DNA of 64,000 bases, from assembly GCA_029239975.1 (NCBI GenBank), contig JARBTX010000003.1:34631-98630 (forward strand). The letters are read 5' to 3'. The translations under genes and the position numbers were made by a program. Shown here piece by piece: positions 56,750 to 64,000 of this stretch. Within the stretch, counting starts at the first letter, position 1. Every line of letters begins with the position of its first letter. This DNA comes from Anaerocolumna sp. (GTDB taxonomy: Bacteria > Bacillota > Clostridia > Lachnospirales > Lachnospiraceae). Below the pieces are notes generated by a model that had not been told where the DNA came from, did no database searches, and saw only the letters and a list, made by a program, of their open reading frames with translations.

Positions 56750-58678
56750 ATGAAACATGGATTTGTTAAGGTTGCAGCTGCGACCCCTAAAATTCAAGTA
56801 GCAAGATGTAACTATAATGCAGATAGAATTATTGAAATAATAGAAAAAGCAGAAAATGAACAAATAAAAGTATTAGTATTACCAGAACTAGGCATTACTG
56901 GTTATACTTGTGGTGAATTATTTTTTCAAGATACTTTATTAAAGAGTGCAAAAGAGGAATTAATTCGTATTATAGATTTTACAAAAAATAAAGATGTTTT
57001 AGTTACTGTAGGTGTTCCTATTTTAAAAGAGGGTAAGTTATTTAATACAGCAGCAGTAATACAGAATGGAAATTTATTAGGACTAGTTCCGAAAAAGCAT
57101 CTTCCTAATTACTCAGAATTTTATGAGGCAAGACATTTTAATCCTGGTAAGGAAAAAGTAGAATATATAACTTTCCAAGGGAAAAAGGTTCCTTTTGGAA
57201 TCAATATATTATTCCGACTAACGAATATGCGAGAGTTAACAATAGGAGTCGAAATTTGTGAAGATCTTTGGGTGCCAGCTCCACCAAGCGTTTCTCATGC
57301 TATGGCAGGTGCAACCATAATTTTGAACCCATCCGCAAGCGATGAAACAACTGGTAAAGATAAATATCGTATTGATTTAATAAAAATGCAATCAGCAAAA
57401 CTTGTTTGTGGTTATTTATATGCAGATGCTGGTGAAGGGGAATCCACAACGGATTTAGTATTTGCAGGACATAATGTAATAGCTGAAAATGGATTATTAT
57501 TAAAACAATCAAAACGTTTTCAGAATGAGTTTGTATCTACCGAAATAGATATACAAAAATTGATGAACGAACGTCGAAGAATGACAACCTTTACCCCAAC
57601 TCAGTTTGAAGAATATGAAGTTGTAGAATTCTCCTATCAATCAGAAGTCGAAACAATGGAAACAGAAATTACAAGAAAAGTAGATAAAGCTCCATTTGTT
57701 CCTAGCGTAAAAGAAGATAGAGATTCTCGCTGTGAAGAGATCATTAATATTCAAGCATATGGTTTAAAGAAGAGATTAGAACATACCAATAGTAAATCTG
57801 CTGTCATTGGAATCTCTGGTGGATTAGATTCCACATTAGCACTTCTTGTAACCTGTAAAGCATTTGATTTATTATCTTTAGATAGAAAAGGAATTATTAC
57901 CGTTACAATGCCATGCTTTGGTACTACGGATAGAACTTATAACAACGCAGTAGCTTTAGCAAATTACTTAGGTACTACATTTATGGAAGTACCAATTCGT
58001 GAAGCGGTATTACTTCATTTTAAAGACATTCATCATGACAAAGATGTTCATGATGTAATATTTGAGAATTGTCAAGCCAGAGAAAGAACACAAGTTTTAA
58101 TGGATGTAGCAAATATGTATAATGGTTTAGTTATAGGAACCGGGGATATGTCCGAGTTAGCATTAGGTTGGGCAACTTACAACGGAGACCATATGTCAAT
58201 GTATGGCGTGAATGCTTCTGTTCCAAAAACATTGGTACGTTATTTAGTATCATATTTTGCAGAAACTACATCGGATGAGATGCTTAAAACAGTGTTATTT
58301 GATGTTTTAGATACACCAGTTAGTCCAGAGTTATTACCACCAGTAGAAGGTGAAATAGCACAAAAAACAGAAGATATTGTTGGACCATATGAATTACACG
58401 ACTTTTTTATGTACTATATACTAAGATTTGGTTTTACTCCAACCAAGATTTTTAGATTGGCAGTCATCTCATTTCAAAATGCATATGATAAAGAAACGAT
58501 ATTAAAATGGTTAAAAACATTTTATCGTAGATTCTTTTCACAACAATTTAAACGTTCTTGCTTACCAGATGGACCTAAAGTTGGTTCCGTTGCAGTTTCG
58601 CCAAGAGGAGATTTAAGAATGCCAAGTGATGCTAGTGCAGCCTTATGGTTAGAAGAATTAGATAAAATAGAATTTTAG
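56750..58678 (+). CDS. nadE: Glutamine-dependent NAD+ synthetase
   Basis: ATG 56750 (GGGAG 8 bases upstream) starts MKHGFVKVAAATPKI; ATG 56738 lies at the binding site. The 642-residue enzyme has an N-terminal glutaminase (nitrilase) domain with VLPELGITGYTCGE (Glu), PKKHLPNYSEFYE (Lys) and VEICEDLWVPAPP (Cys), and a C-terminal synthetase with the P-loop GISGGLDSTLALLV and GTGDMSELALGWATYNGDH. It amidates deamido-NAD. Length is right for the two-domain form. Confidence 0.95.
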   Translation: MKHGFVKVAAATPKIQVARCNYNADRIIEIIEKAENEQIKVLVLPELGITGYTCGELFFQDTLLKSAKEELIRIIDFTKNKDVLVTVGVPILKEGKLFNTAAVIQNGNLLGLVPKKHLPNYSEFYEARHFNPGKEKVEYITFQGKKVPFGINILFRLTNMRELTIGVEICEDLWVPAPPSVSHAMAGATIILNPSASDETTGKDKYRIDLIKMQSAKLVCGYLYADAGEGESTTDLVFAGHNVIAENGLLLKQSKRFQNEFVSTEIDIQKLMNERRRMTTFTPTQFEEYEVVEFSYQSEVETMETEITRKVDKAPFVPSVKEDRDSRCEEIINIQAYGLKKRLEHTNSKSAVIGISGGLDSTLALLVTCKAFDLLSLDRKGIITVTMPCFGTTDRTYNNAVALANYLGTTFMEVPIREAVLLHFKDIHHDKDVHDVIFENCQARERTQVLMDVANMYNGLVIGTGDMSELALGWATYNGDHMSMYGVNASVPKTLVRYLVSYFAETTSDEMLKTVLFDVLDTPVSPELLPPVEGEIAQKTEDIVGPYELHDFFMYYILRFGFTPTKIFRLAVISFQNAYDKETILKWLKTFYRRFFSQQFKRSCLPDGPKVGSVAVSPRGDLRMPSDASAALWLEELDKIEF

Positions 58679-58867
58679 GAATGACTGTTTCATTGAATGT
58701 AAATATAAATTACGCAGTATAGATATACCGTTTATATTATTTAAAATTATAATGGAATTAAGTAGTTATATAGAGTAGAATAAATTATATGCATTGGATA
58801 AATTAAAATAAGATACTCATATTCTAAACATGTTAAATGTTACGTTACGAAAGTATGGAGGATAAAA

Positions 58868-59749
58868 ATGGCTTTAAGAATCATAACAGACTCTGCTTCA
58901 GATGTACCAAAGTGGTTAATTGATAAATACAACCTTCACGTCATACCAACACCTGTAGTAATTGAAGGAAAAGATTATTTTGATGGACAAACTATCATGC
59001 CAGAAGAATTTTATAGCATTTTAAAGTCAGGTGTTGATGTTAAAACCTATCATATTAATGCTTATATGTTTCGTGAGAATTTTGAACAATATGCAAAAAA
59101 TAAGGATCAAGTAATCTACATTTGTTTCTCAACAGGTATAGCAGGTACTTTTAATGCTGCTAATATTGCGAAAACAGAACTTTTAGAAACTTATCCAGAT
59201 TTTGATTTAACGATACTTGATTCAAAATGTGCTTCCTTAGGCTTTGGTTTAGTTGTGGAAAAAGCATTGATTATGGCTGAAAAGGGTGCAGATAAAGAGA
59301 CTATTATTAATGCAATAGAATTCTATTGTGATCATATGGAACATATCTTTACTGTTGAAACCTTAGAGTATTTGTATAAAGGTGGAAGATTAAGCAGAAC
59401 TTCAGCTATAGCTGGTGGGCTACTTGACATTAAACCTATTATCGAGATTAATGATTTAGGCGCATTAGTAGCAATTGAAAAGGTAAGAGGCCGTCAAAAG
59501 TCTTTAAAGAGATTAGTGGAAATTGTTGGAGAACGAGGAGCAAATCTTAAGAATCAAACCATCGGCTTAGTACATGGAGATGACCCTAAAACGATAGAAA
59601 CAGTAAAAGAGATGTTAATAGAGAAATATGGTTGTACAAAGTTTATGGAAAGTCTAGTTGGATGTGCAATCGGTGCCCATACTGGACCAGGTATTATAGG
59701 TATTATATTTTTAGATGAAGAATCAGAATATGATAAATACTTAATATAA
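58868..59749 (+). CDS. DegV family fatty-acid-binding protein
   Basis: This 293-residue protein has the two-domain DegV fold, with RIITDSASDVPKWL at the start, CFSTGIAGTFNAANIA in the fatty-acid pocket, TLEYLYKGGRLSRTSA and the C-terminal GCAIGAHTGPGIIGI. Family members (FakB) present fatty acids to FakA kinase. A FakA gene is not nearby. GGAGG precedes ATG. Confidence 0.93.
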   Translation: MALRIITDSASDVPKWLIDKYNLHVIPTPVVIEGKDYFDGQTIMPEEFYSILKSGVDVKTYHINAYMFRENFEQYAKNKDQVIYICFSTGIAGTFNAANIAKTELLETYPDFDLTILDSKCASLGFGLVVEKALIMAEKGADKETIINAIEFYCDHMEHIFTVETLEYLYKGGRLSRTSAIAGGLLDIKPIIEINDLGALVAIEKVRGRQKSLKRLVEIVGERGANLKNQTIGLVHGDDPKTIETVKEMLIEKYGCTKFMESLVGCAIGAHTGPGIIGIIFLDEESEYDKYLI

Positions 59750-59824
59750 AAACGTTAAAATTTAGAGAAATATGTAATGTATACATAAGGTAACTTTATA
59801 TACACTAAATACATGAAAATATGG

Positions 59825-59874
59825 CAAGGGGCTGACGCCTAGTGATTAAATAATCACTAGGGTGACAGCCCCTT
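59825..59874. terminator. Bidirectional hairpin between DegV and a membrane protein gene
   Basis: AAGGGGCTG pairs with CAGCCCCTT outside CCTAGTGATTA/TAATCACTAGG, one very stable stem with a 1-base bulge region. It is converging-gene symmetric, though T-runs are weak on both sides. Confidence 0.7.
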
Positions 59875-59882
59875 ATATGTAA

Positions 59883-60338
59883 CTATTCCACTGTAACAAC
59901 AGATGCCTTAACTAACGTTGCTTTAATAGCATCAATAAGTAATGTCTGAGTATATTTACTATCTTCTGAAATTTCAAGAGAATCAATATCTACTCCATCC
60001 ACTAATTGCTCTTCAATTTCTTCTAAAGAAGGTTCTACTAAAGGAAACATCGTAGTGGTAGCTTCATCAATATTAACGAGTTTCACTGAGTTAATATGAT
60101 TTTTATCCAATACAACCTCTAAGTTTAATGCTGTATCATTCAATGCAAGAGTTGTTGTATATACACCTGGTGTATAAATCGATCCTGTCATTGTAGTAGT
60201 GGCATCATCCTTCTTATTGAAAAACATGATTAAAAGAAGAATGATCAGCAGTATACCTAGGCCTGCAAATAGTGCTGTATATATTATTTCTTTTAAGTGA
60301 ATTACAAAAATTTTTGTTTTAGCCATATAACGCACCAT
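59883..60338 (-). CDS. Small membrane-anchored protein of unknown function
   Basis: This 151-residue protein has a 17-residue start, one membrane segment (about 18-42), then an extracytoplasmic beta-rich domain (YTPGVYTTTLALNDTALNLEV) and an acidic segment EPSLEEIEEQLVDGVDIDSL. The GxYxxxLxLNxxxxxLxVxL pattern faintly recalls FMN-binding-type domains without their Ser/Thr attachment motif. ATG at 60338 has AGGAAAGG close by; ATG 60326 is an alternative. Confidence 0.6.
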   Translation of the reverse strand: MVRYMAKTKIFVIHLKEIIYTALFAGLGILLIILLLIMFFNKKDDATTTMTGSIYTPGVYTTTLALNDTALNLEVVLDKNHINSVKLVNIDEATTTMFPLVEPSLEEIEEQLVDGVDIDSLEISEDSKYTQTLLIDAIKATLVKASVVTVE

Positions 60339-60704
60339 GCCTTTCCTGGTAAATGTTCACTTATGCAAAGTATGAATTCTAACTTCTGTGAACGATACCA
60401 ATTTAAGTGTGACTGATTCACGAATAGTTTTGATATTTATAGCTATTCAAATAGAATGTGAATTCACACTTCCCTCCATAAAGATACTTTATATATCTTA
60501 TTAACAGCTAATCTAAATTATGAATAGTTTCCTATAAATAATTAAAAAGTGCAGATAATTTAATTGTTGGGATAGTAACATTTGGTGCTTCATAGAACCT
60601 TCTCGCTTAATCATTTGAACTATGCTATAATATCAGTTACATATTTAGTATAGAAACGTAAATGAATAAACAATACGTGCTACTTTAGCAGAAGGAGTGA
60701 TGTT
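60339..60704. other. Divergent intergenic region with a large inverted repeat and an extended -10
   Basis: AAGTGTGA (60405-60412) and TCACACTT (60464-60471) close a nested hairpin with GAATAG/CTATTC inside. TGCTATAAT (-10 at 60626-60631, extended) is a probable addB promoter. No gene was seen. Confidence 0.5.
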
Positions 60705-63700
60705 ATGTCATTACAACTAGTGCTTGGAAGATCTGGTTCAGGCAAGTCGTATAAATTATACAAAGAAATTATTGAAAAGTCTCTGCAATATGAAAATACA
60801 AATTATCTAGTCATTGTTCCAGAACAATTTACGCTGCAAACTCAAAAAGACATTGTTAGAATGCATCCAAATAAAGGAACTATGAATATCGATATACTTA
60901 GTTTTATGAGATTAGCTTATCGTATCTTTGATGAAGTAGGCGGTAATGATAAACCTGTTTTAGAAGATACAGGTAAAAGCATGGTGCTTCGAAAAGTTGT
61001 AGCAAAAAATAGAAAAGAGCTTGATCTTTTTAATCATGAGGTTCAAAAATTAGGTTTTATTAATGAACTAAAATCTCTATTATCTGAAATATACCAATAT
61101 AATATAAGTGTAAAAATGTTAGAAGACATGGCAGATAAGACTAAAAATCGTCCTATGTTAACGAGTAAACTACATGATATTATTGTGATTTATAAAGGTT
61201 TTAAAGAATATCTAAATGAAAAATACATCACAGCAGAAGAAATACTGGATGTATTATGTTTGGTTATAGAAAAATCTAATATTATTTCCAATAGTATTAT
61301 TTGCTTAGATGGGTTTACTGGATTTACACCATCACAATATAAATTACTTACAATATTAATGAAAAAAGCAAAAAAAGTTATAATCACTGTGACCATAGAT
61401 CAATTAGAATTGAATAATAAAATTGAAGAATTTAATTTGTTTCATTTAAGTTATCAAACCATACAAAAATTAACTAAAATAGCGGAAGAGGAAGGAATAC
61501 ATATTGATGACTCTGTATTTACCTTTGATTCATCCAAGACCAAAATTCCATATCGGTATTTAAATAACCCTGCATTAGCTTCACTAGAAGCGAATCTATT
61601 CCGTTATCCTTCAAAAAGTTTTAATAAAGAACAAGATAGTATAAGTCTTCACAGTGCTATGGATAGTAAACGTGAAATAGCATTTGTTATACGCGAAATG
61701 AAGAAATTAGTACGAACCAATGAGTATCGTTATCAAGATATGGCTGTTGTAACCGGCGATATTAAAAACTATGGAAGAGTTATAAGTAGAGAGTTTGAAA
61801 AAGCCGAAATTCCTGTTTTTATAGATAATAAAAGAGATATTTTATCTAATCCATTTGTGGAACTACTACGTTCTGTATTAGATATTATAAGAAATAATTT
61901 CGATTATGAAAGTATATTTCGTTACTTACGTTGCGGTCTTGTAGATGTAGAGAGAGAAGATATTGATATCTTAGAAAACTATGTAATCGCATTAGGTATT
62001 CGTGGTAGAAATAGATGGCAAGAGACTTGGGTGAGAACTTATAGAGGACAAGATGAAGGTGAATTAATAAGAATAAATGAAATTCGAAAACAGGTATATG
62101 ATACTCTGTTACCATTAGATGAGATACTTAGTGACCGTAGTAAAAATGTAACTGATTTTACGACAGCTTTATATGAGTTTGGTGTTAAACTGGATGCTTC
62201 CACTAAATTAGATAAATTTAGTGATTCCTTTTTGGAGCAAAATATGTTATCCACTGCAAAAGAATATCAACAAATATATGGTATTGTTATGGAGTTATAT
62301 GACAAGTTGGTTGAATTACTTGGTGATGAAGTATTAACTATAAAGGAATACATTGAAATATTAGAAGCAGGATTATTAGAAGCAAAAGTAGGGCTAATAC
62401 CACCAGGGTTAGATCAAGTCGTAATTGGTGATATTGAAAGAACAAGGTTAAAAGATATCAAAGCTCTTTTTTTTGTTGGTGTTAATGATAATATAATCCC
62501 CAAAGCTAATGGCGGTGGTGGGATTCTAACCGATATGGAAAGAGAACTCTTAGTTGAAAGTAAATTAGAAATGGCTCCAACGAAGAGACAAGCTTCCTAC
62601 ACTGAAAAGTTCTATCTTTACTTAAATTTAACCAAGCCTAGTGAGAAATTATTTATTAGTTTTAGTAAACTTGGGGAAGATGGAAAAGCACTAAGGCCTT
62701 CTTATCTGATAGAGAATATAAAAAAGCTATTTCCAAAGCTGAAAATATATGATGAAGATGAGAATAAGGATGAATTAGAGTACATCTTAGGTTCTAATAA
62801 AGGGTTAGATTATTTAATTGATGGATTAAGGAAATACCCGAATACCACAACAGAAACCTGGAAAGAATTGTTTAGTTATTATCATTCTAAGGAAGAGTAT
62901 AAAGATTTAATTGAAAGTTTAATTCAAGCAGTCTTTTATACAAATAAGGAGAATGGATTATCCAAACAGATAGCAAAAGAACTTTATGGTAAAGATTTGG
63001 TAGGAAGTGTAACAAGACTGGAACAATATGCTGCTTGTGCATTTGCTCATTACATTAGTTTTGGACTTGAATTAAAAGAAAGGCAAGAATATAAACTTGC
63101 AGTACCAGATATCGGTAATTTATTTCATAATGCCATTGAATTATTTTCAAGAAAATTATCGGAGAGTGAATACAATTGGCATACAATACCCGAAGAAATA
63201 AGAGATGAATGGGGAAGCCAATGTGTTATAGAAGCTGCAGATGGATATGGAAATGCAATCTTAAGCAGTACAAAACGAAATGAATATCTTGTAAAACGTG
63301 TTGAACGAATCTTAAAAAGAACTCTTTGGGCCTTGTGTGAACAAATTAAAAAAGGTGATTTTGAACCTATCGGTTTTGAATTATTCTTTTCTGAAAGAAA
63401 TAAACTTGGCAGTTTGAATATTGATTTATCTGAAAATGAAAGAATACGTTTACAAGGAAGAATTGACCGTCTTGATGTCTATGAAGATAATAATAAATTG
63501 CTTGTGAAGGTTATCGATTATAAATCTGGTAATACAGCATTTGATTTACTATCTGTTTATTATGGATTGCAGATACAATTAGCAATCTATATGAATGCTG
63601 CAATGGAATTAATGGAACAGGAACATCCAGATAAAAAAATTATTCCAGCAGGTATTCTATACTACAACATTAATGATCCTTTTGTAGACAAGGGTAGTAA

Positions 63701-64000
63701 TGTAACGGAGAGTATATTACGTGCCTTAAAAATGACTGGTATTGTAAATAGTAACTTTGATATTATAAAACATTTGGATAAGAGCTTTATTAGTGAAAAT
63801 GATGAAATGAAAGCTTCTGTAAAATCGGATGTTATTCCCGTTGAAACGAACAAAGATGGATACCTTACCAAAAGGTCCTCTACTGCAGGCATAGACCAAT
63901 TAAAAGCGATGCAAAACTATGTTAGGGATACAGCTAAACGATTTGGACGAAAAATAATGGATGGAAGTACTGATATTAAACCATACCAATTAGGAAAAAG
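60705..64000 (+). CDS. addB: AddAB helicase-nuclease, AddB subunit (C-terminus beyond the window)
   Basis: The frame is open from ATG 60705 (GAAGGAGTG upstream) to the window end, 1098 codons seen. Walker A GRSGSGKS is at 8-15. The inactivated-helicase core continues with NYLVIVPEQFTLQTQ, CLDGFTGFTP, LFFVGVNDNIIPKANGGGGI and RQASYTEKFYLYLNL. The nuclease domain begins with YAACAFAHYISFGL, holding the first iron-sulfur Cys, and the catalytic core RLQGRIDRLDVYED and VIDYKSG (D and K). The last three cluster cysteines must lie just past the edge. It works with AddA in double-strand break repair. Confidence 0.93.
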   Translation, partial: MSLQLVLGRSGSGKSYKLYKEIIEKSLQYENTNYLVIVPEQFTLQTQKDIVRMHPNKGTMNIDILSFMRLAYRIFDEVGGNDKPVLEDTGKSMVLRKVVAKNRKELDLFNHEVQKLGFINELKSLLSEIYQYNISVKMLEDMADKTKNRPMLTSKLHDIIVIYKGFKEYLNEKYITAEEILDVLCLVIEKSNIISNSIICLDGFTGFTPSQYKLLTILMKKAKKVIITVTIDQLELNNKIEEFNLFHLSYQTIQKLTKIAEEEGIHIDDSVFTFDSSKTKIPYRYLNNPALASLEANLFRYPSKSFNKEQDSISLHSAMDSKREIAFVIREMKKLVRTNEYRYQDMAVVTGDIKNYGRVISREFEKAEIPVFIDNKRDILSNPFVELLRSVLDIIRNNFDYESIFRYLRCGLVDVEREDIDILENYVIALGIRGRNRWQETWVRTYRGQDEGELIRINEIRKQVYDTLLPLDEILSDRSKNVTDFTTALYEFGVKLDASTKLDKFSDSFLEQNMLSTAKEYQQIYGIVMELYDKLVELLGDEVLTIKEYIEILEAGLLEAKVGLIPPGLDQVVIGDIERTRLKDIKALFFVGVNDNIIPKANGGGGILTDMERELLVESKLEMAPTKRQASYTEKFYLYLNLTKPSEKLFISFSKLGEDGKALRPSYLIENIKKLFPKLKIYDEDENKDELEYILGSNKGLDYLIDGLRKYPNTTTETWKELFSYYHSKEEYKDLIESLIQAVFYTNKENGLSKQIAKELYGKDLVGSVTRLEQYAACAFAHYISFGLELKERQEYKLAVPDIGNLFHNAIELFSRKLSESEYNWHTIPEEIRDEWGSQCVIEAADGYGNAILSSTKRNEYLVKRVERILKRTLWALCEQIKKGDFEPIGFELFFSERNKLGSLNIDLSENERIRLQGRIDRLDVYEDNNKLLVKVIDYKSGNTAFDLLSVYYGLQIQLAIYMNAAMELMEQEHPDKKIIPAGILYYNINDPFVDKGSNVTESILRALKMTGIVNSNFDIIKHLDKSFISENDEMKASVKSDVIPVETNKDGYLTKRSSTAGIDQLKAMQNYVRDTAKRFGRKIMDGSTDIKPYQLGK

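Overview
The window is low-GC (about one third G+C) Firmicute DNA with Clostridia-type genes, strong GGAGG ribosome binding sites and several families typical of Lachnospiraceae: DUF6062, DUF6106, DUF6530, a SleB-type hydrolase, a 6S RNA and a ZTP riboswitch in front of purH. Gene content and style resemble Lachnoclostridium (Clostridium) phytofermentans or a close relative. That identification is recognition by eye, not a database match. No rRNA, tRNA, CRISPR array, prophage or transposase gene was seen.

Layout. 1-8.8 kb is a cell-wall polymer locus: three CDP-glycerol glycerophosphotransferase-type genes (the first cut by the window edge), a TagG/TagH-type ABC exporter, tagD, a WsaF-like glycosyltransferase, and on the minus strand an LCP ligase and a polyprenyl-phosphate sugar transferase. 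9-12.6 kb holds two protein quality-control genes, a membrane-anchored HtrA protease and a ClpX-like unfoldase with an altered substrate loop. 12.8-19.6 kb carries a TIM-barrel protein, a small zinc-ribbon protein, a complete branched-chain amino-acid ABC transporter (livKHMGF) and a cytidylate-kinase-like protein. 19.7-21.2 kb is a small accessory patch with a degenerate GIY-YIG protein, a DUF6530 protein and a 272-bp fold-back element. 21.3-28 kb holds two aminotransferases, an 18-bp minisatellite, a SleB-like hydrolase, glnS and a DUF2225 protein. 28.3-35.4 kb has a DUF6062 protein, CIRCE-groES-groEL, a DUF6106 protein, guaB, an amidase and dCMP deaminase. 35.8-43 kb is a full phosphate regulon, pstSCAB-phoU-phoBR, behind a Pho box; its PstA carries an inserted PDZ domain. 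44-46 kb is ZTP riboswitch-purH, then a cold shock gene. 46.6-53.8 kb encodes a giant secreted 5'-nucleotidase, an NfeD/flotillin pair and an Ig-like protein. 54-59.7 kb has a second two-component system, 6S RNA, nadE and a DegV protein. The right end is a small membrane protein and the start of addB, which runs off the window.

The least explained features are regulatory or repetitive. A 92-bp leader with an invariant 26-bp hairpin precedes both a glycerol-phosphate polymer transferase gene and phoB (74 of 92 positions identical, no gaps, ending exactly at each start codon). Two fold-back element families are present: TAGGTAATT-ended elements and one ATTAGGGTG-ended element. Structured sequence also lies at both ends of livK. 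I found no clear multi-gene system that looks new. The shared leader and the PDZ-PstA fusion are the best candidates for follow-up.
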